Source: Streptomyces stelliscabiei (GTDB lineage Bacteria > Actinomycetota > Actinomycetes > Streptomycetales > Streptomycetaceae). Taken from it: DNA of 64,000 nt. Of this stretch, positions 44,241 through 54,400 are shown one piece after another. Below the pieces are notes generated by a model. The model saw only the letters and a program-made list of their open reading frames with translations. It searched no databases and had not been told where the DNA came from. Position 1 is the stretch's first letter. The number at the start of each line of letters is the position of its first letter. Where the stretch lies: positions 7,130,001-7,194,000 of the forward strand of contig NZ_JADBGF010000001.1 of assembly GCF_014873495.1 (NCBI RefSeq), read 5' to 3'. The translations under genes and the position numbers were made by a program.

Positions 44241-45269
44241 TCAGCCGAGGTGAGGCAGCACCTCGGCACCGAGTCGTCGTACGTTCTCCTCCGTCGCCGC
44301 CAGATCGCCGGAGCCCTCGACGAGCAGGGCGAAGCGGGAGATGCCCGTCCGTTCGCTGGTGGCCGCGAGGCGGTCGGCGCACAGCCGGGGGGTCCCCACC
44401 GGGTGCAGCCCGCAGAGCAGTTCGGTGTACGCCAGCGGGTCGCGCATGGCGCGGGCGCGGCCGTCGACGGTCACATGGGCGTCGAGGCCCTGCTTCAGCC
44501 AGCCCGGCATCGCCTTGGTGAGCGCCTCCACGGCGTCGGTGCGCCGGTCCGCGATCTGGCAGACGCCGGCCGACACATGGGCCGCGCCGGAGATCTCCTC
44601 CGGTGAACGGCCCGCCGTCCGGGCGTGCTCGCGCCACAGGGCGACCATCTCGGACTTCTCCTCGTCCCCGACGTGCATCCCGAGGAGCATCGACAGCCCC
44701 CGCTCGGCGGCCAGCCGTACGCTCGTCGGTGAGGTGCAGGCGACGACGACCTCCGGGCCGGGCGTCTCGTCCAGGTCCTCGGCGGGCCTCGGGACGACCG
44801 GGACCTCGCGGAAGCTGAATCGTTCCCCCGACGCCGACACCGACGGCTCACGCAGCCAGCGCATGAGCAGATCGAGTGATTCCGGGAACCCCTTCTCGTA
44901 GGCCTCCAGTCCGGCGCCGAACACCTCCAGGTCGACCCACGGGCCACCGCGTCCGACGCCCAGGGAGAAGCGTCCGCCGGACGTCACATGCAGCAGGGCG
45001 GCCTGCTCGCCCAGGGCCACGGGATGGACGGTGGGCAGCACGCTGACCGCCGTGCCGACCCGGATGCGCCGGGTGCGGCCCAGCAGCAGCGCGGCGAGGG
45101 TGATCGCCGACGGGCAGGTGCCGTACGGCACGAAGTGGTGCTCGGCCAGCCAGACCGCGTCCAGCCCGGCCTCCTCGGCCACTTCCGCGGTCCGTACCGC
45201 CCGGTGGAGCGCCTCCCCCTGGCCCTGGCCGGGGAACTGGGCGCCCAGTACAAATGTTCCTACGTGCAT
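44241..45269 (-). CDS. LLM-class flavin-dependent oxidoreductase
   Basis: 342 residues, luciferase-like monooxygenase barrel. Conserved strand-loop elements include LDAVWLAEHHFVPYG, RIRVGTAVSVLP, HPVALGEQAALL and SLGVGRGGPW. The first Met of the conserved chain is at 45269 (MHVGTFVLGAQFPGQG). The cofactor is probably FMN or F420; substrate cannot be told. Stands alone. Confidence 0.88.
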   Translation of the reverse strand: MHVGTFVLGAQFPGQGQGEALHRAVRTAEVAEEAGLDAVWLAEHHFVPYGTCPSAITLAALLLGRTRRIRVGTAVSVLPTVHPVALGEQAALLHVTSGGRFSLGVGRGGPWVDLEVFGAGLEAYEKGFPESLDLLMRWLREPSVSASGERFSFREVPVVPRPAEDLDETPGPEVVVACTSPTSVRLAAERGLSMLLGMHVGDEEKSEMVALWREHARTAGRSPEEISGAAHVSAGVCQIADRRTDAVEALTKAMPGWLKQGLDAHVTVDGRARAMRDPLAYTELLCGLHPVGTPRLCADRLAATSERTGISRFALLVEGSGDLAATEENVRRLGAEVLPHLG

Positions 45270-45490
45270 CGCTCTTCCTGCTTCCTCGGCTCCGAATCGG
45301 GAGCTCCCCCACCGGCATAACCGTGTGACACGTGCCGAAGTCACGGCCTGGCGGCGAGATTTGCCGATTGTCTGCAGAATGGGCCGAGCGGAGGGCGATC
45401 TGGGGGGTTTGGTGACGTACGCGTACCCCTGCCGGGCGCGCGTAGGCTGGACACCAATCCTGCTCCCTGTATAGCCCCGTGAGGTGTCCC

Positions 45491-45832
45491 GTGTCCCCGC
45501 GTCGCAACCGCCCCAAGGACCAGGGTCCGTCGGGTCCGTCAGGCCGCAGCGCGGAGGACGACCGGTCGGACCGCTACGGCGGCTGGCAGACCAGCGAGCC
45601 CTGGCGGGGCGAGGAGTGGAGCGTGCGTCATGTGGCGGGCGCGAGCGCGGCGGGCAAGACCTACCGCTGCCCCGGCTGCGACCAGATGATCCCCTCCGGG
45701 GTGCCGCACGTCGTCGCCTGGCCCGAGCACTCGGGTGTCGACGAGCGCCGCCACTGGCACAAGGCGTGCTGGAACGCGAAGGACCGCCGCACCTCGCGGG
45801 TGCAGCGGTCCCGTAACGCGCCGAGGTTCTGA
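45491..45832 (+). CDS. Small protein with Cys/His cluster
   Basis: 113 residues, charged and disordered at both ends. The middle holds YRCPGCDQMIPSG and a later RRHWHKACWNAK, a Cys/His set that could bind zinc. Relatives are often annotated as ATP/GTP-binding, but no P-loop is visible. GTG at 45491 is chosen with GAGG upstream; an in-frame start at 45479 is possible. It converges with the ABC operon after 17 bases. Confidence 0.65.
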   Translation: MSPRRNRPKDQGPSGPSGRSAEDDRSDRYGGWQTSEPWRGEEWSVRHVAGASAAGKTYRCPGCDQMIPSGVPHVVAWPEHSGVDERRHWHKACWNAKDRRTSRVQRSRNAPRF

Positions 45833-45849
45833 CACCCCTCGGTCCCCGG

Positions 45850-46716
45850 TCACACGTCCCGCTGCTCCAGCAGCGCGTAGGCCCCGACGAACGCCGCCCC
45901 CGTCAGCGCGAGCATGATCCACAGAGGCTCCCAGCCGGACGGGCCGGACTGGCTGAGCTCCGCGCCGTAGAAGACGCTCAGCTGGCTCGGGATCGAGTAC
46001 TCCAGCAGGAACTCCTGGACCTCCTTCAGCGACTCCGAGAACATGAAGATCGCGATGACCAGCGGGGCGAGGAAGACGCCGAGCATGAGGGTGATCGCGC
46101 CCGCGGAGTGCCGGATCAGCGAGCCCATCAGCAGCGCCAGCAGCCCGAACAGCGCGAGGAACAGGCTCACGCCGACGGTGGCCTTGAACCACTCCTGGCC
46201 GTCGGGGCTCGTGGCGCCGTTGCCCTCCAGGATCGCCACCTGGGCGAAACCGACGAACGCGGTGGTGACCAGGGTGACCGTGAACGTGAGCGCGAAGAAC
46301 ACGATCGCCTTCGCGGCCAGGACCCGGCCGCGGTTCGGGCACGCGGTCATCGTGGTCCGGATCATGCCCGTGCCGTACTCGGAGGCGGTGGTCAGCACCC
46401 CGAGCGTGAGGATGCAGACGCTGCCGATCATCAGTCCGAACAGACCGAGGCCCAGCGGGGACTCGCCCTCCAGGTTCATGTCCGTGGAGGAGGCGATCAG
46501 GGCGAAGAGCAGACCCAGGCCGATCACCAGGACGACGAAGACGCCGAGCGTCCAGATCGTCGAGCGGACCGACTTGATCTTCGTCCACTCGGAGGAGATC
46601 GCGTGCCCGAGGTGGGTGCGCACCACCGGGATCGGCGAGGTGTACGACGTGCCCGGCGCGCCCTGCCACTGGGGGGCGGGCGGCTGCTGCGTGAGGGGCG
46701 GCTGGGGCGTGCTCAT
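45850..46716 (-). CDS. ABC-2 type permease, pair A
   Basis: 288 residues. A Pro/Gln-rich cytoplasmic N-terminus of about 40 residues precedes six membrane helices; the segment SEWTKIKSVRSTIWTL is the conserved entry motif shared with the permease at 48191. It starts in the ATGA overlap with its ATPase gene. Exporter of unknown substrate. Confidence 0.85.
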   Translation of the reverse strand: MSTPQPPLTQQPPAPQWQGAPGTSYTSPIPVVRTHLGHAISSEWTKIKSVRSTIWTLGVFVVLVIGLGLLFALIASSTDMNLEGESPLGLGLFGLMIGSVCILTLGVLTTASEYGTGMIRTTMTACPNRGRVLAAKAIVFFALTFTVTLVTTAFVGFAQVAILEGNGATSPDGQEWFKATVGVSLFLALFGLLALLMGSLIRHSAGAITLMLGVFLAPLVIAIFMFSESLKEVQEFLLEYSIPSQLSVFYGAELSQSGPSGWEPLWIMLALTGAAFVGAYALLEQRDV

Positions 46717-47981
46717 CGGGCGTCCTCGGACTTCGTCAGGTCGGCGGCGGGCGCGGCGGGGGCGGCCGGTGCCGGGGCCGGCGCGGCGGCGGGCTGCGCG
46801 GGGGCCTGGGGCGCGGCCTGGACGTACGGGTTGGGCGGGGACTGGCCGGGCGCCGGAGCCGGGGCGACGGGCGCAGGAGCCCCGTAGGGACCGGCAGGCG
46901 GCAGGCCCTGCTGCCCGGGCGCCACGGGCTGGCCCTGCGGCGCGTACGGCTGGCCGTTCTGGGGCGCCGGCGGGGCGTACCAGCCCGGCTGGCCCTGTCC
47001 GGGCACCGGCATCGGCGGCTGCGCGCCGGGCGGCAGGGGCTGCTGGAGGCCGGCCTTCTGGTCGGTGGTCGAGCGGTAGTCGACGGCGCCCTGCGTCATC
47101 CGCATGTACGCCTCCTCCAGCGACGCCTGGTGCGGCGACAGCTCCCACAGGCGTACGTCGGCGCCGTGCGCGAGATCGCTGATGCGGGGGAGCGGCAGCC
47201 CCATGACCCGCAGCGCGCCGTCCTGCTCGGGCAGCACCTGGCCGCCCGCCTCGGTCAGCGCGGACGTCAGCTTCTCGCGCTGCTGCGGCTCGGCGTCCGG
47301 CGTCCGGACCCGCGCGAAGTCGGCGGAGTTGGCCGAGATGAAGTCCTTGATGCTCATGTCGGAGAGCAGCTGTCCGCGCCCGATCACGATGAGGTGGTCG
47401 GCGGTCAGCGCCATCTCGCTCATGAGGTGCGAGGAGACGAAGACCGTACGGCCCTCGGCGGCCAGCGCCTTCATCAGGTTGCGGACCCAGAGGATGCCCT
47501 CGGGGTCGAGGCCGTTGACCGGCTCGTCGAAGAGGAGCACCTGCGGGTCGCCGAGCAGGGCGGCGGCGATGCCGAGCCGCTGGCCCATGCCGAGGGAGAA
47601 GCCCTTGGAGCGCTTCTTGGCCACGTCCTGGAGGCCGACGACACCGAGCACCTCGTCCACCCGGCGGGCCGGGATGCCGGACAGCTGGGCCAGGGACAGC
47701 AGGTGGTTCCGGGCGTGGCGGCCGCCGTGCACCGCCTTGGCGTCGAGGAGGGCGCCGACCTGCCGGGCCGCGTTCGGCAGTTTGCGGTACGGATAGCCGC
47801 CGATCGTCACCTGCCCGGAGGTGGGGTTGTCCAGGCCCAGGATCATGCGCATCGTCGTCGACTTGCCGGAGCCGTTGGGCCCCAGGAAGCCGGTGACGGC
47901 ACCCGGCCGCACCTGGAAGGAAAGGTTGTACACGGCCGTCTTGGCGCCGTAGCGCTTTGTCAGGCCGACTGCCTCGATCAT
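46713..47981 (-). CDS. ABC ATPase with Pro/Ala/Gln-rich tail, pair A
   Basis: 422 residues. NBD in the first 300: Walker A GPNGSGKST, signature SLGMGQRLGIA (an altered LSGGQ), Walker B VLLFDEPVNGLDPEG and switch SSHLMSEM. The remaining 110 residues are Pro/Gln/Gly/Ala-rich and probably disordered. ATG at 47981 is closest to conserved MIEAVGLTKRYG; GTG at 47990 is an alternative. It is clearly paralogous to the ATPase at 48964. Confidence 0.88.
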   Translation of the reverse strand: MIEAVGLTKRYGAKTAVYNLSFQVRPGAVTGFLGPNGSGKSTTMRMILGLDNPTSGQVTIGGYPYRKLPNAARQVGALLDAKAVHGGRHARNHLLSLAQLSGIPARRVDEVLGVVGLQDVAKKRSKGFSLGMGQRLGIAAALLGDPQVLLFDEPVNGLDPEGILWVRNLMKALAAEGRTVFVSSHLMSEMALTADHLIVIGRGQLLSDMSIKDFISANSADFARVRTPDAEPQQREKLTSALTEAGGQVLPEQDGALRVMGLPLPRISDLAHGADVRLWELSPHQASLEEAYMRMTQGAVDYRSTTDQKAGLQQPLPPGAQPPMPVPGQGQPGWYAPPAPQNGQPYAPQGQPVAPGQQGLPPAGPYGAPAPVAPAPAPGQSPPNPYVQAAPQAPAQPAAAPAPAPAAPAAPAADLTKSEDAR

Positions 47982-48190
47982 GCTCCGCACCCATCGAACG
48001 GTTCAGGACGTCCGAGGACGTCGGGGCGCACGCCCCCGTATGGATGAGGAGCTTATCGGGGCGTTGACGGTTCCGCCCAAGAGCGAGTAAAACCTCGCAG
48101 GTCACCGCGGCATCGGCTTGGCATGTGCGTAACCGCTGGTCAGGCCGCCGGTCAGGTCGCCGGCTACGGGGGACGGCCGGTGCGCGACGC

Positions 48191-48961
48191 TCACGCGTCC
48201 CGTTGCCTCAGCATCAGATACCCGCCGAGCAGGGCCGCGGCCACCCACAGCGCCATGATGGCGAGACCGCCCCACGGGCCGTACGGTGTGTCGTCGTCCA
48301 GGGGGGTGACGACCTGCATGATCTTGCTGCCGGCCTGGTCGGGCAGGTACCGGCCGACCTTCTCGGTGGCGCCGACGTTGCCGAGGATGTTGGAGATCAG
48401 GAAGAAGAACGGCATCAGGATGCCGAGCGACAGCATCGGGCTGCGCAGCATCGCCGCGACGCCCATGGAGAACATGGCGATGAGGGTCATGTAGAGCCCG
48501 CCGCCGAGGACCGCGCGCAGGACGCCCGGATCACCGATCCCGGCGCGGTGCGAACCGAGCATCGCCTGCCCCAGGAAGAAGGTCACGAAGCTGGTCACGA
48601 GCCCCACCGCGAAGGCGAGGGCGGTGGCCACCGCGATCTTGCCGAAGAGGAAGGTGCCGCGCTGCGGGACGGCGGCCAGTGAGGTCCGGATCATGCCGGT
48701 GCTGTACTCGTTCGACACGACCAGCACCCCGAACACGATCATGGCCAGCTGTCCGAGGGTCATTCCCGCGAAGCTGATGAACGTCGGGTCGAACGACAAC
48801 CTGTCCTGGCGGCTCAGGTTGTCGAACTCGTTCTTCGACAGCAGCGAGATCAGCACGCCGAGGACGACGGTGACGACCCCGGCCAGCGACAGCGTCCACA
48901 CCGTGGACGCCACCGACCGGATCTTGGTCCACTCCGAGCGGACCACCTGGGTCGCGGCCAT
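48191..48961 (-). CDS. ABC-2 type permease, pair B
   Basis: 256 residues with six membrane helices and VRSEWTKIRSVASTVWTL at the N-terminus, matching pair A but lacking its Pro-rich leader. The gene lies two bases after its ATPase gene, so they are co-translated. Confidence 0.85.
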   Translation of the reverse strand: MAATQVVRSEWTKIRSVASTVWTLSLAGVVTVVLGVLISLLSKNEFDNLSRQDRLSFDPTFISFAGMTLGQLAMIVFGVLVVSNEYSTGMIRTSLAAVPQRGTFLFGKIAVATALAFAVGLVTSFVTFFLGQAMLGSHRAGIGDPGVLRAVLGGGLYMTLIAMFSMGVAAMLRSPMLSLGILMPFFFLISNILGNVGATEKVGRYLPDQAGSKIMQVVTPLDDDTPYGPWGGLAIMALWVAAALLGGYLMLRQRDA

Positions 48962-48963
48962 GG

Positions 48964-49932
48964 TCAGCCCTCCCGCTTCCAGGTGCCGCCCCAGCCGGCG
49001 ACGGGGGCCGGGGTCCGCGCCGGGGTGCCGTCGTGCGCGTGGTACTCCACCGACTCGGCCGTCAGCCGCATGAACGCCTCCTCCAACGAGGCCTGTTGGG
49101 GGCTCAGCTCGTGCAGCACGATCTGGTGCTGGGCGGCCAGCTCGCCGATCTCCTCAGGTTTCCCGCCGTCCACCTCCAGCGTCCCGTTGCCCGTCTCCAC
49201 GACCATCAGGCCGACCGCGTGCAGCACGTCGAGCAGCCGCTCTCGCTGAGGTGTGCGAATGCGTACGTACGAGCGTGAGTTCTGCCGGATGAACTCCGCC
49301 ATCGAGGTGTCGGCGAGCAGCCGGCCCTGCCCGATGACGACGAGGTGGTCGGCGGTCAGCGTCATCTCGCTCATCAGATGCGATGACACGAAGACGGTCC
49401 GGCCCTGTGCCGCGAGGGACTTCATCAGGTTCCGGATCCAGTGGATGCCCTCGGGGTCGAGGCCGTTGACCGGTTCGTCGAACATCAGGATGCGGGGGTC
49501 GCCGAGCAGCGCGCCGGCGATCCCGAGCCGCTGCCCCATCCCGAGGGAGAACCCCTTGGCCTTCTTCCGCGCGACCGTGGTGAGGCCGACCGTGTCCAGC
49601 ACCTCGTGCACCCGTGCCCGGGGGATCCCGTTGCTCTGGGCCAGACAGAGCAGGTGATGGAAGGCGCTGCGGCCGCCGTGCACCGCCTTGGCGTCCAGCA
49701 GCGCGCCGATGCGGGTGAGCGGATCGCGGAGACCGGCATAGTGCGTGCCGTCGATCCGTACGTCCCCCGCGGTGGGCCGGTCGAGCCCCAGGATCATCCG
49801 CATCGTCGTCGACTTCCCGGCCCCGTTCGGCCCGAGAAACCCGGTCACGATCCCGGGCCGCACGGCGAAGGTCAGATTGTTCACCGCCACCTTCTCGCCG
49901 TACCGCTTGGTCAGCCGGTCGATCTCGATCAT
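48964..49932 (-). CDS. ABC ATPase, pair B
   Basis: 322 residues. Walker A GPNGAGKST, signature SLGMGQRLGIA, Walker B ILMFDEPVNGLDPEG, switch SSHLMSEM. It lacks the long tail of pair A. The identical altered signature and adjacent position show tandem duplication of the whole ATPase-permease unit. Confidence 0.88.
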   Translation of the reverse strand: MIEIDRLTKRYGEKVAVNNLTFAVRPGIVTGFLGPNGAGKSTTMRMILGLDRPTAGDVRIDGTHYAGLRDPLTRIGALLDAKAVHGGRSAFHHLLCLAQSNGIPRARVHEVLDTVGLTTVARKKAKGFSLGMGQRLGIAGALLGDPRILMFDEPVNGLDPEGIHWIRNLMKSLAAQGRTVFVSSHLMSEMTLTADHLVVIGQGRLLADTSMAEFIRQNSRSYVRIRTPQRERLLDVLHAVGLMVVETGNGTLEVDGGKPEEIGELAAQHQIVLHELSPQQASLEEAFMRLTAESVEYHAHDGTPARTPAPVAGWGGTWKREG

Positions 49933-50240
49933 GTGGCCACGCTAGAACGGGCCCCGGAGCCCTGCCACCGGAGCACCTGCCGCCCACCGCCCAGCCCTCC
50001 AGGGGCTTGCACGGCCCAGCGACTCCGCCGCCCCGCCCCCCGGGGGGCGCGAGGAACCGCGCGCCCAGCCACACACGACAGTCACCCGCGAGACAACAGA
50101 CACCCCCGACCGCACAGGCGCAGCACGACGCCGGCAGCAGAGGTACAGGTCTTCGCCGCCGGGACACCAAAGACCCGCGCCCCCCGGAGGGGAGACGCGG
50201 GTCCGTTGCCTCGTCCGGCCGCTGCCGACAGGCGAAGGCG
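49933..50240. terminator. Gene-free stretch with filP terminator
   Basis: 308 bases between the ABC pair B promoter side and the filP 3' end. GACCCGCG (50172-50179) pairs with CGCGGGTC (50196-50203) around a CCCC/GGGG core and is the likely filP terminator. The rest (49980-50160) is C-rich and shows no ORF. Confidence 0.6.
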
Positions 50241-51179
50241 TTACCGGGACTGCTGCGCCGGAACCCCACGCGAGATCGGCTCGTCGTCGGCGACCGGCGT
50301 GCCGGCCGCGGCGACGGCCGCACCCGTGAGGGTCGCCAGCATCTCGCGCACGTTCGTCAGCTGGGCGTTGATCGAGTCGCGGCGGTTGGTGAGCGCCGCC
50401 AGCTCGCGCTCGGATTCCGAACGGATCCGGTCGGCCTTGGCGTTCGCGTCCGCGACGATGTCCTCGGCCTGACGCTGCGCGGTCTCCACCGTCTGGCGGG
50501 CGCGGCGCTCGGCGTCGGTGCGCAGCTTCTCGGCCTCCAGGCGGAGCTGCTCCGCGCGGTGCTCGATCTCGGCGAGACGCTTCTCCGCCTTCTGCTGACG
50601 CGACGCCAGGTCCCGCTCGGACTGCTCGCGGCGCTTGGCGAGGTTCGTCTCGAAGTCTGCGGCGGCCTGCGCGGCCTTGGCGCGGGTCTCCTCGAAGAGG
50701 GCGTCCGCCTCCTCGCGCTTGGACTGAGCGTCCTTCTGCGCCTCGGCACGCAGCTGCGAAGCGTCGCTCTTGGCCTTCTCGACGATCCGGACGCCCTCGT
50801 CCTCCGCCTTGGCCTTGCGCTCCGCGGAGAAGGACTCCGCGTCGTTGCGCACCTGCTGGGCCGCCGACTCGGCGAGCTCGCGGTGCTGCTCGGCGGCGCG
50901 GCGGGCCTCTTCGCGCAGGTCCTTGGCCTCCTCCTCGGCGAGGCGGAGGATCTTCTCGACGCGCGCGCCGAGACCGGCGTAGGACGGCTCGGCGTCGGTC
51001 ACCGCGGCCTGGGCGTTCTGCGTCTCGAGGTGGAGCTCCTCGATGCGCTTCTCCAGAGCGGTGATGCGGGCGAGAGCGGAGTCACGGTCGGAGACGAGCT
51101 TGGAGATACGGTCGTCCACCTGAGCGCGGTCGTATCCACGCCGCACAAGCTCGAAGCCGTAGGGGGAAGTGTCGCTCAT
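50241..51179 (-). CDS. filP: Filament-forming coiled-coil protein FilP
   Basis: 312 residues, almost entirely heptad/hendecad coiled coil rich in Ala, Glu, Arg. The N-terminus YGFELVRRGYDRAQVDDRI resembles the DivIVA N-terminal motif. The C-terminal region contains RDSINAQLTNVREMLATL, a sequence also found near the end of Scy. FilP forms an intermediate-filament-like network at growing hyphal tips, with DivIVA and Scy. It is encoded 237 bases after scy on the same strand. ATG at 51179 with CAGGA upstream. Confidence 0.93.
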   Translation of the reverse strand: MSDTSPYGFELVRRGYDRAQVDDRISKLVSDRDSALARITALEKRIEELHLETQNAQAAVTDAEPSYAGLGARVEKILRLAEEEAKDLREEARRAAEQHRELAESAAQQVRNDAESFSAERKAKAEDEGVRIVEKAKSDASQLRAEAQKDAQSKREEADALFEETRAKAAQAAADFETNLAKRREQSERDLASRQQKAEKRLAEIEHRAEQLRLEAEKLRTDAERRARQTVETAQRQAEDIVADANAKADRIRSESERELAALTNRRDSINAQLTNVREMLATLTGAAVAAAGTPVADDEPISRGVPAQQSR

Positions 51180-51416
51180 GGGGTTCCTGTCGAATGAGAC
51201 CGGTGAGGTGATAGGTGGAATCCTAGGGGGCGAAGCGGCGTGTCATCGAGCAGATGCACGTTTGATCTGGAGAATGACACCCCTTTTGGGTGGCCGACCA
51301 TCGGAATACTTGCCAGAAACTTTGCATAACCGCCTTGGCAAGCACAGAACGGGCACGAACAGGTGTCCGTAGCGCCCGAGGAGGGGCGGGCATATACCCG
51401 CAACGCCTCGGTATCG

Positions 51417-54400
51417 CTAGCCGTCTGACGACTTGCCACCCGAACGGGTCGCACCCGCCGTGGCACCCGTCTTGACTCCACCGTCCTTGCCGCCCGACGG
51501 GGCCTCAAAAGACTCCAACGCCACCAGGACGTCCTGGACACGGGAGATCTCCGCATTGATGTCCTCGCGGCGCCGGACCAGCACCTCCAGCTCGCGCTTG
51601 CCCTCCTCGACCGTGCGGCGCGCCTCGCGGATCGCCTCGGCCTTCAGCTCCTCGGCCTCGCGGATGAGCGTGGACTTCTTCTGCTCGGCCTCCTTGAGGA
51701 GACCCTCGGCCTTCTTCACCGCGGCGATACGGACCTTGCCCGCCTCGGAGTTGGCCTCGGAAACGATCTCCTTGGCCTTCGACGTCGCCTTCTCCAACTG
51801 CTCCTCGGCCGCCTTGATGAGCGCGTCACAGCGGTCGCCGGTCGATTTCATCGTCTCGGCGGCCTCGCGGCGGGCCCGTGTGTGCAGCGCCTCGATCTCG
51901 GCGGTGATGCGGTCCCGCAGCTCCTCGGCCCGCTCCCTGATGGCGGTCGCGTCCCGGCGCGCCCCGACCAGCAGCTCGTCGGCGTCCGTGCGGGCCTTCT
52001 CCACCGTGGAGTTGCCCTCGACGGTCGCCTCGGCGACCAGCCGGTCGGCCTCCTGGCGGGCCGCGCCGACCATGGAGTCGGCCTGCCCCTCGGCGTCCGC
52101 GGTGGTCTTCAGGGCCTGCGACTGCGCCTCGGCGAGCAGCTTGTCGGCCTCGGCCGCCGTCTCGGTGATGAGCGTGTCGACCTGCTCGGCGGCCTCGGAG
52201 CGCCGCTTGTTGGCGTCCTTGCGGGCCGCGTCGAGCGTGTTGTCGGCCTCCTCACGGGCATGCGCCATGAGCCGGTCGGCCTCCGCCTCCGCCTCGGCCC
52301 GCACGCGCGCGGCGTCGGCCCGTACCCGCTCGGCGTGCTGCTGTGCGGAGCCCACCGTCGCGGCGGCCTCGGCCCGCAGCCGCTCGGCCTCGTCGGTGGC
52401 CTCGCCCATCAGTCGGTCGGCCTTGGCGACGGACTCGGCCCGGACGCGCTCGGCCTCCTCGTTGGTCTCCCGCGTCAGCCGCTCCGCCTCGGCCGTCACC
52501 TCGGTGATGAGGGTGTCGGCCTGGGTGGCCGCGTCCGACCGCATGCGGTTGGCGTCGTCGCGGGCCTCCGCCCGGGTGCGCGAGGCGTCCTGGTCGGCCC
52601 GCGCGATGGCGTCCGAGGCCTCCGTACGGACCCGCTGGGCGTGCTCGGACGCCTCCGAACGGATGCGCTCCGCCTCGCTGATGGCCTCGCCGACCGTGCG
52701 CTCGGCGAGCGCCTTGGCGGCGTCCGTCTCGTCCCGCGCCTCCCGGCGGACCCGGTTGGCGTCCTCGGTGGCCCGCTCCCGCTCCGCGTAGGCGTCGGCG
52801 CGGACCCGGTCGGACTCCTCCTCGGCCTCCCGGCGCATACGGTCCGCCACGTGCTCGGCGGTGTTGCGCAGCCCGGCGATCTCCTCCTGGGCCTGCTCGT
52901 GCAGCCCGGCGACCGACTCCCGCACCTGCTGGGCGTGCTGCTCGGCCGCCGACACCATCTCGCCGGCGCGCCGCTCGGACTCCTCGACCAGCCGTACGGC
53001 CTCGGCCTGGGCCTCCTCCACGCGGGTGCGCGCCGAGGCCAGCAGCTCCTCGCTCTGCTCGCGGGCCCGACGGCGCTCCTGGTCGGCCTCCTGCCGGGCC
53101 GCGCCGAGCAGCTCCTCGGCCTCGCGGCGGCGCCGGGCGGCCTCCTCCTGCGCGGCGGCCAGGGTCTCCGAGGCCTCCGTGGCGAGTCGCTCGGCCGCGG
53201 CCTGCGCCTCCGCCCGTACCCGGTCGGCGGTGTCCTTCGCCTCGGACTTGAGCCGCTCCGCCTCGGCCGCGGCCTCGGAGCGCAGCCGTACGGCGACGGA
53301 CTCGCCCTCGGCGCGGGACACGGACGCGTCGGCCGCGGCCTCGTCGCGCAGCCGCTCGGCCTCGGCCTCGGCCTGCGCCTGGAGCGTACGGATGCGCTCG
53401 GCGGCCTCGGAACGCAGCCGGTCGCTCTCCTCGCCGGCCTCGCGGCGGATCCGCTCGGCCTCGGCGCGGGCGTCGGCGAGCGCCTCCTCGGCCGAGGCCA
53501 GACGGCCCTCGGCCTCGGTGTGCAGTCGGGTCAGTTCCTCGGCGGCCTCGGCCTTGCGGGCCTCGACGCCCCGCTCGGTCTCCTCGCGCAGCTCACGGGC
53601 GGCGCGCTCGGCCTCGGCCTTCAGCTCCTCGGTCTGCTCGGCGGCCTCGGCGCGGTAGCGCTCGGCCTCCTTGCGGGTGCGCTCCAGGGTCTCCTCGGCC
53701 TGGCGGCGCAGCGTGGACGCGCGTTCGATGGCCTCGGTGCGGACCTTCTCGCTGTCCGCGGTGGCCGTCTGCCGCAGTTCGTCGGCGTCCGTGCGGGCCT
53801 TGGCGAGCAGCTCCTCGGCGGTCTTGGCCGCCTCCTCGATCTGCTGGACGGCCTCGCGCCGGGCCTCGGAGCGGATCCGCTCGCCCTCGGCGACCGCGTC
53901 GGAGCGCAGCTGCTCGGCCTCGCCGCGCAGCCGGCGCGCCTCCTCCTGCAGCTCGACCGTCTTGGCGCGGTACTCCTCGGTGTCGTCCTTCGCCGTGCCC
54001 TTGAGCTGCTCGGCGAGGTCGTGGGCCTCGGCGCGCAGCCGGTCGGCCTCGGCCTCGGCCTCCGCGCGGATGCGCTCGGCCTCCTCGACGGCGGCCTTGG
54101 TGGTGCTCCTGGCCTCCTCGGACGCCTTGTTCAGCACGTCCTCGGCGGTCTTGGCCGTCTTGGCGAGCTGGGAGGCGGACTCCTCCGCCGTGATCGAGCG
54201 GGCCTTCTCGGAGGCCTCGGCGACGATCTTCTCGGCCTGGGCCCTGGCGTCCGCGACGGCTTCCTCGGCGGCCGCCTTGGTGGCCTCGGCCTCCTTCGTG
54301 GCCTCCGTGACCAGCCGGGCGACCTGCTCCTTGGCCGTACGCGTGCGCTGCTCGTTGGTCGACTCGGCGCCGGCGACGGCCTTGGCCGCGTTCTCCTTCG

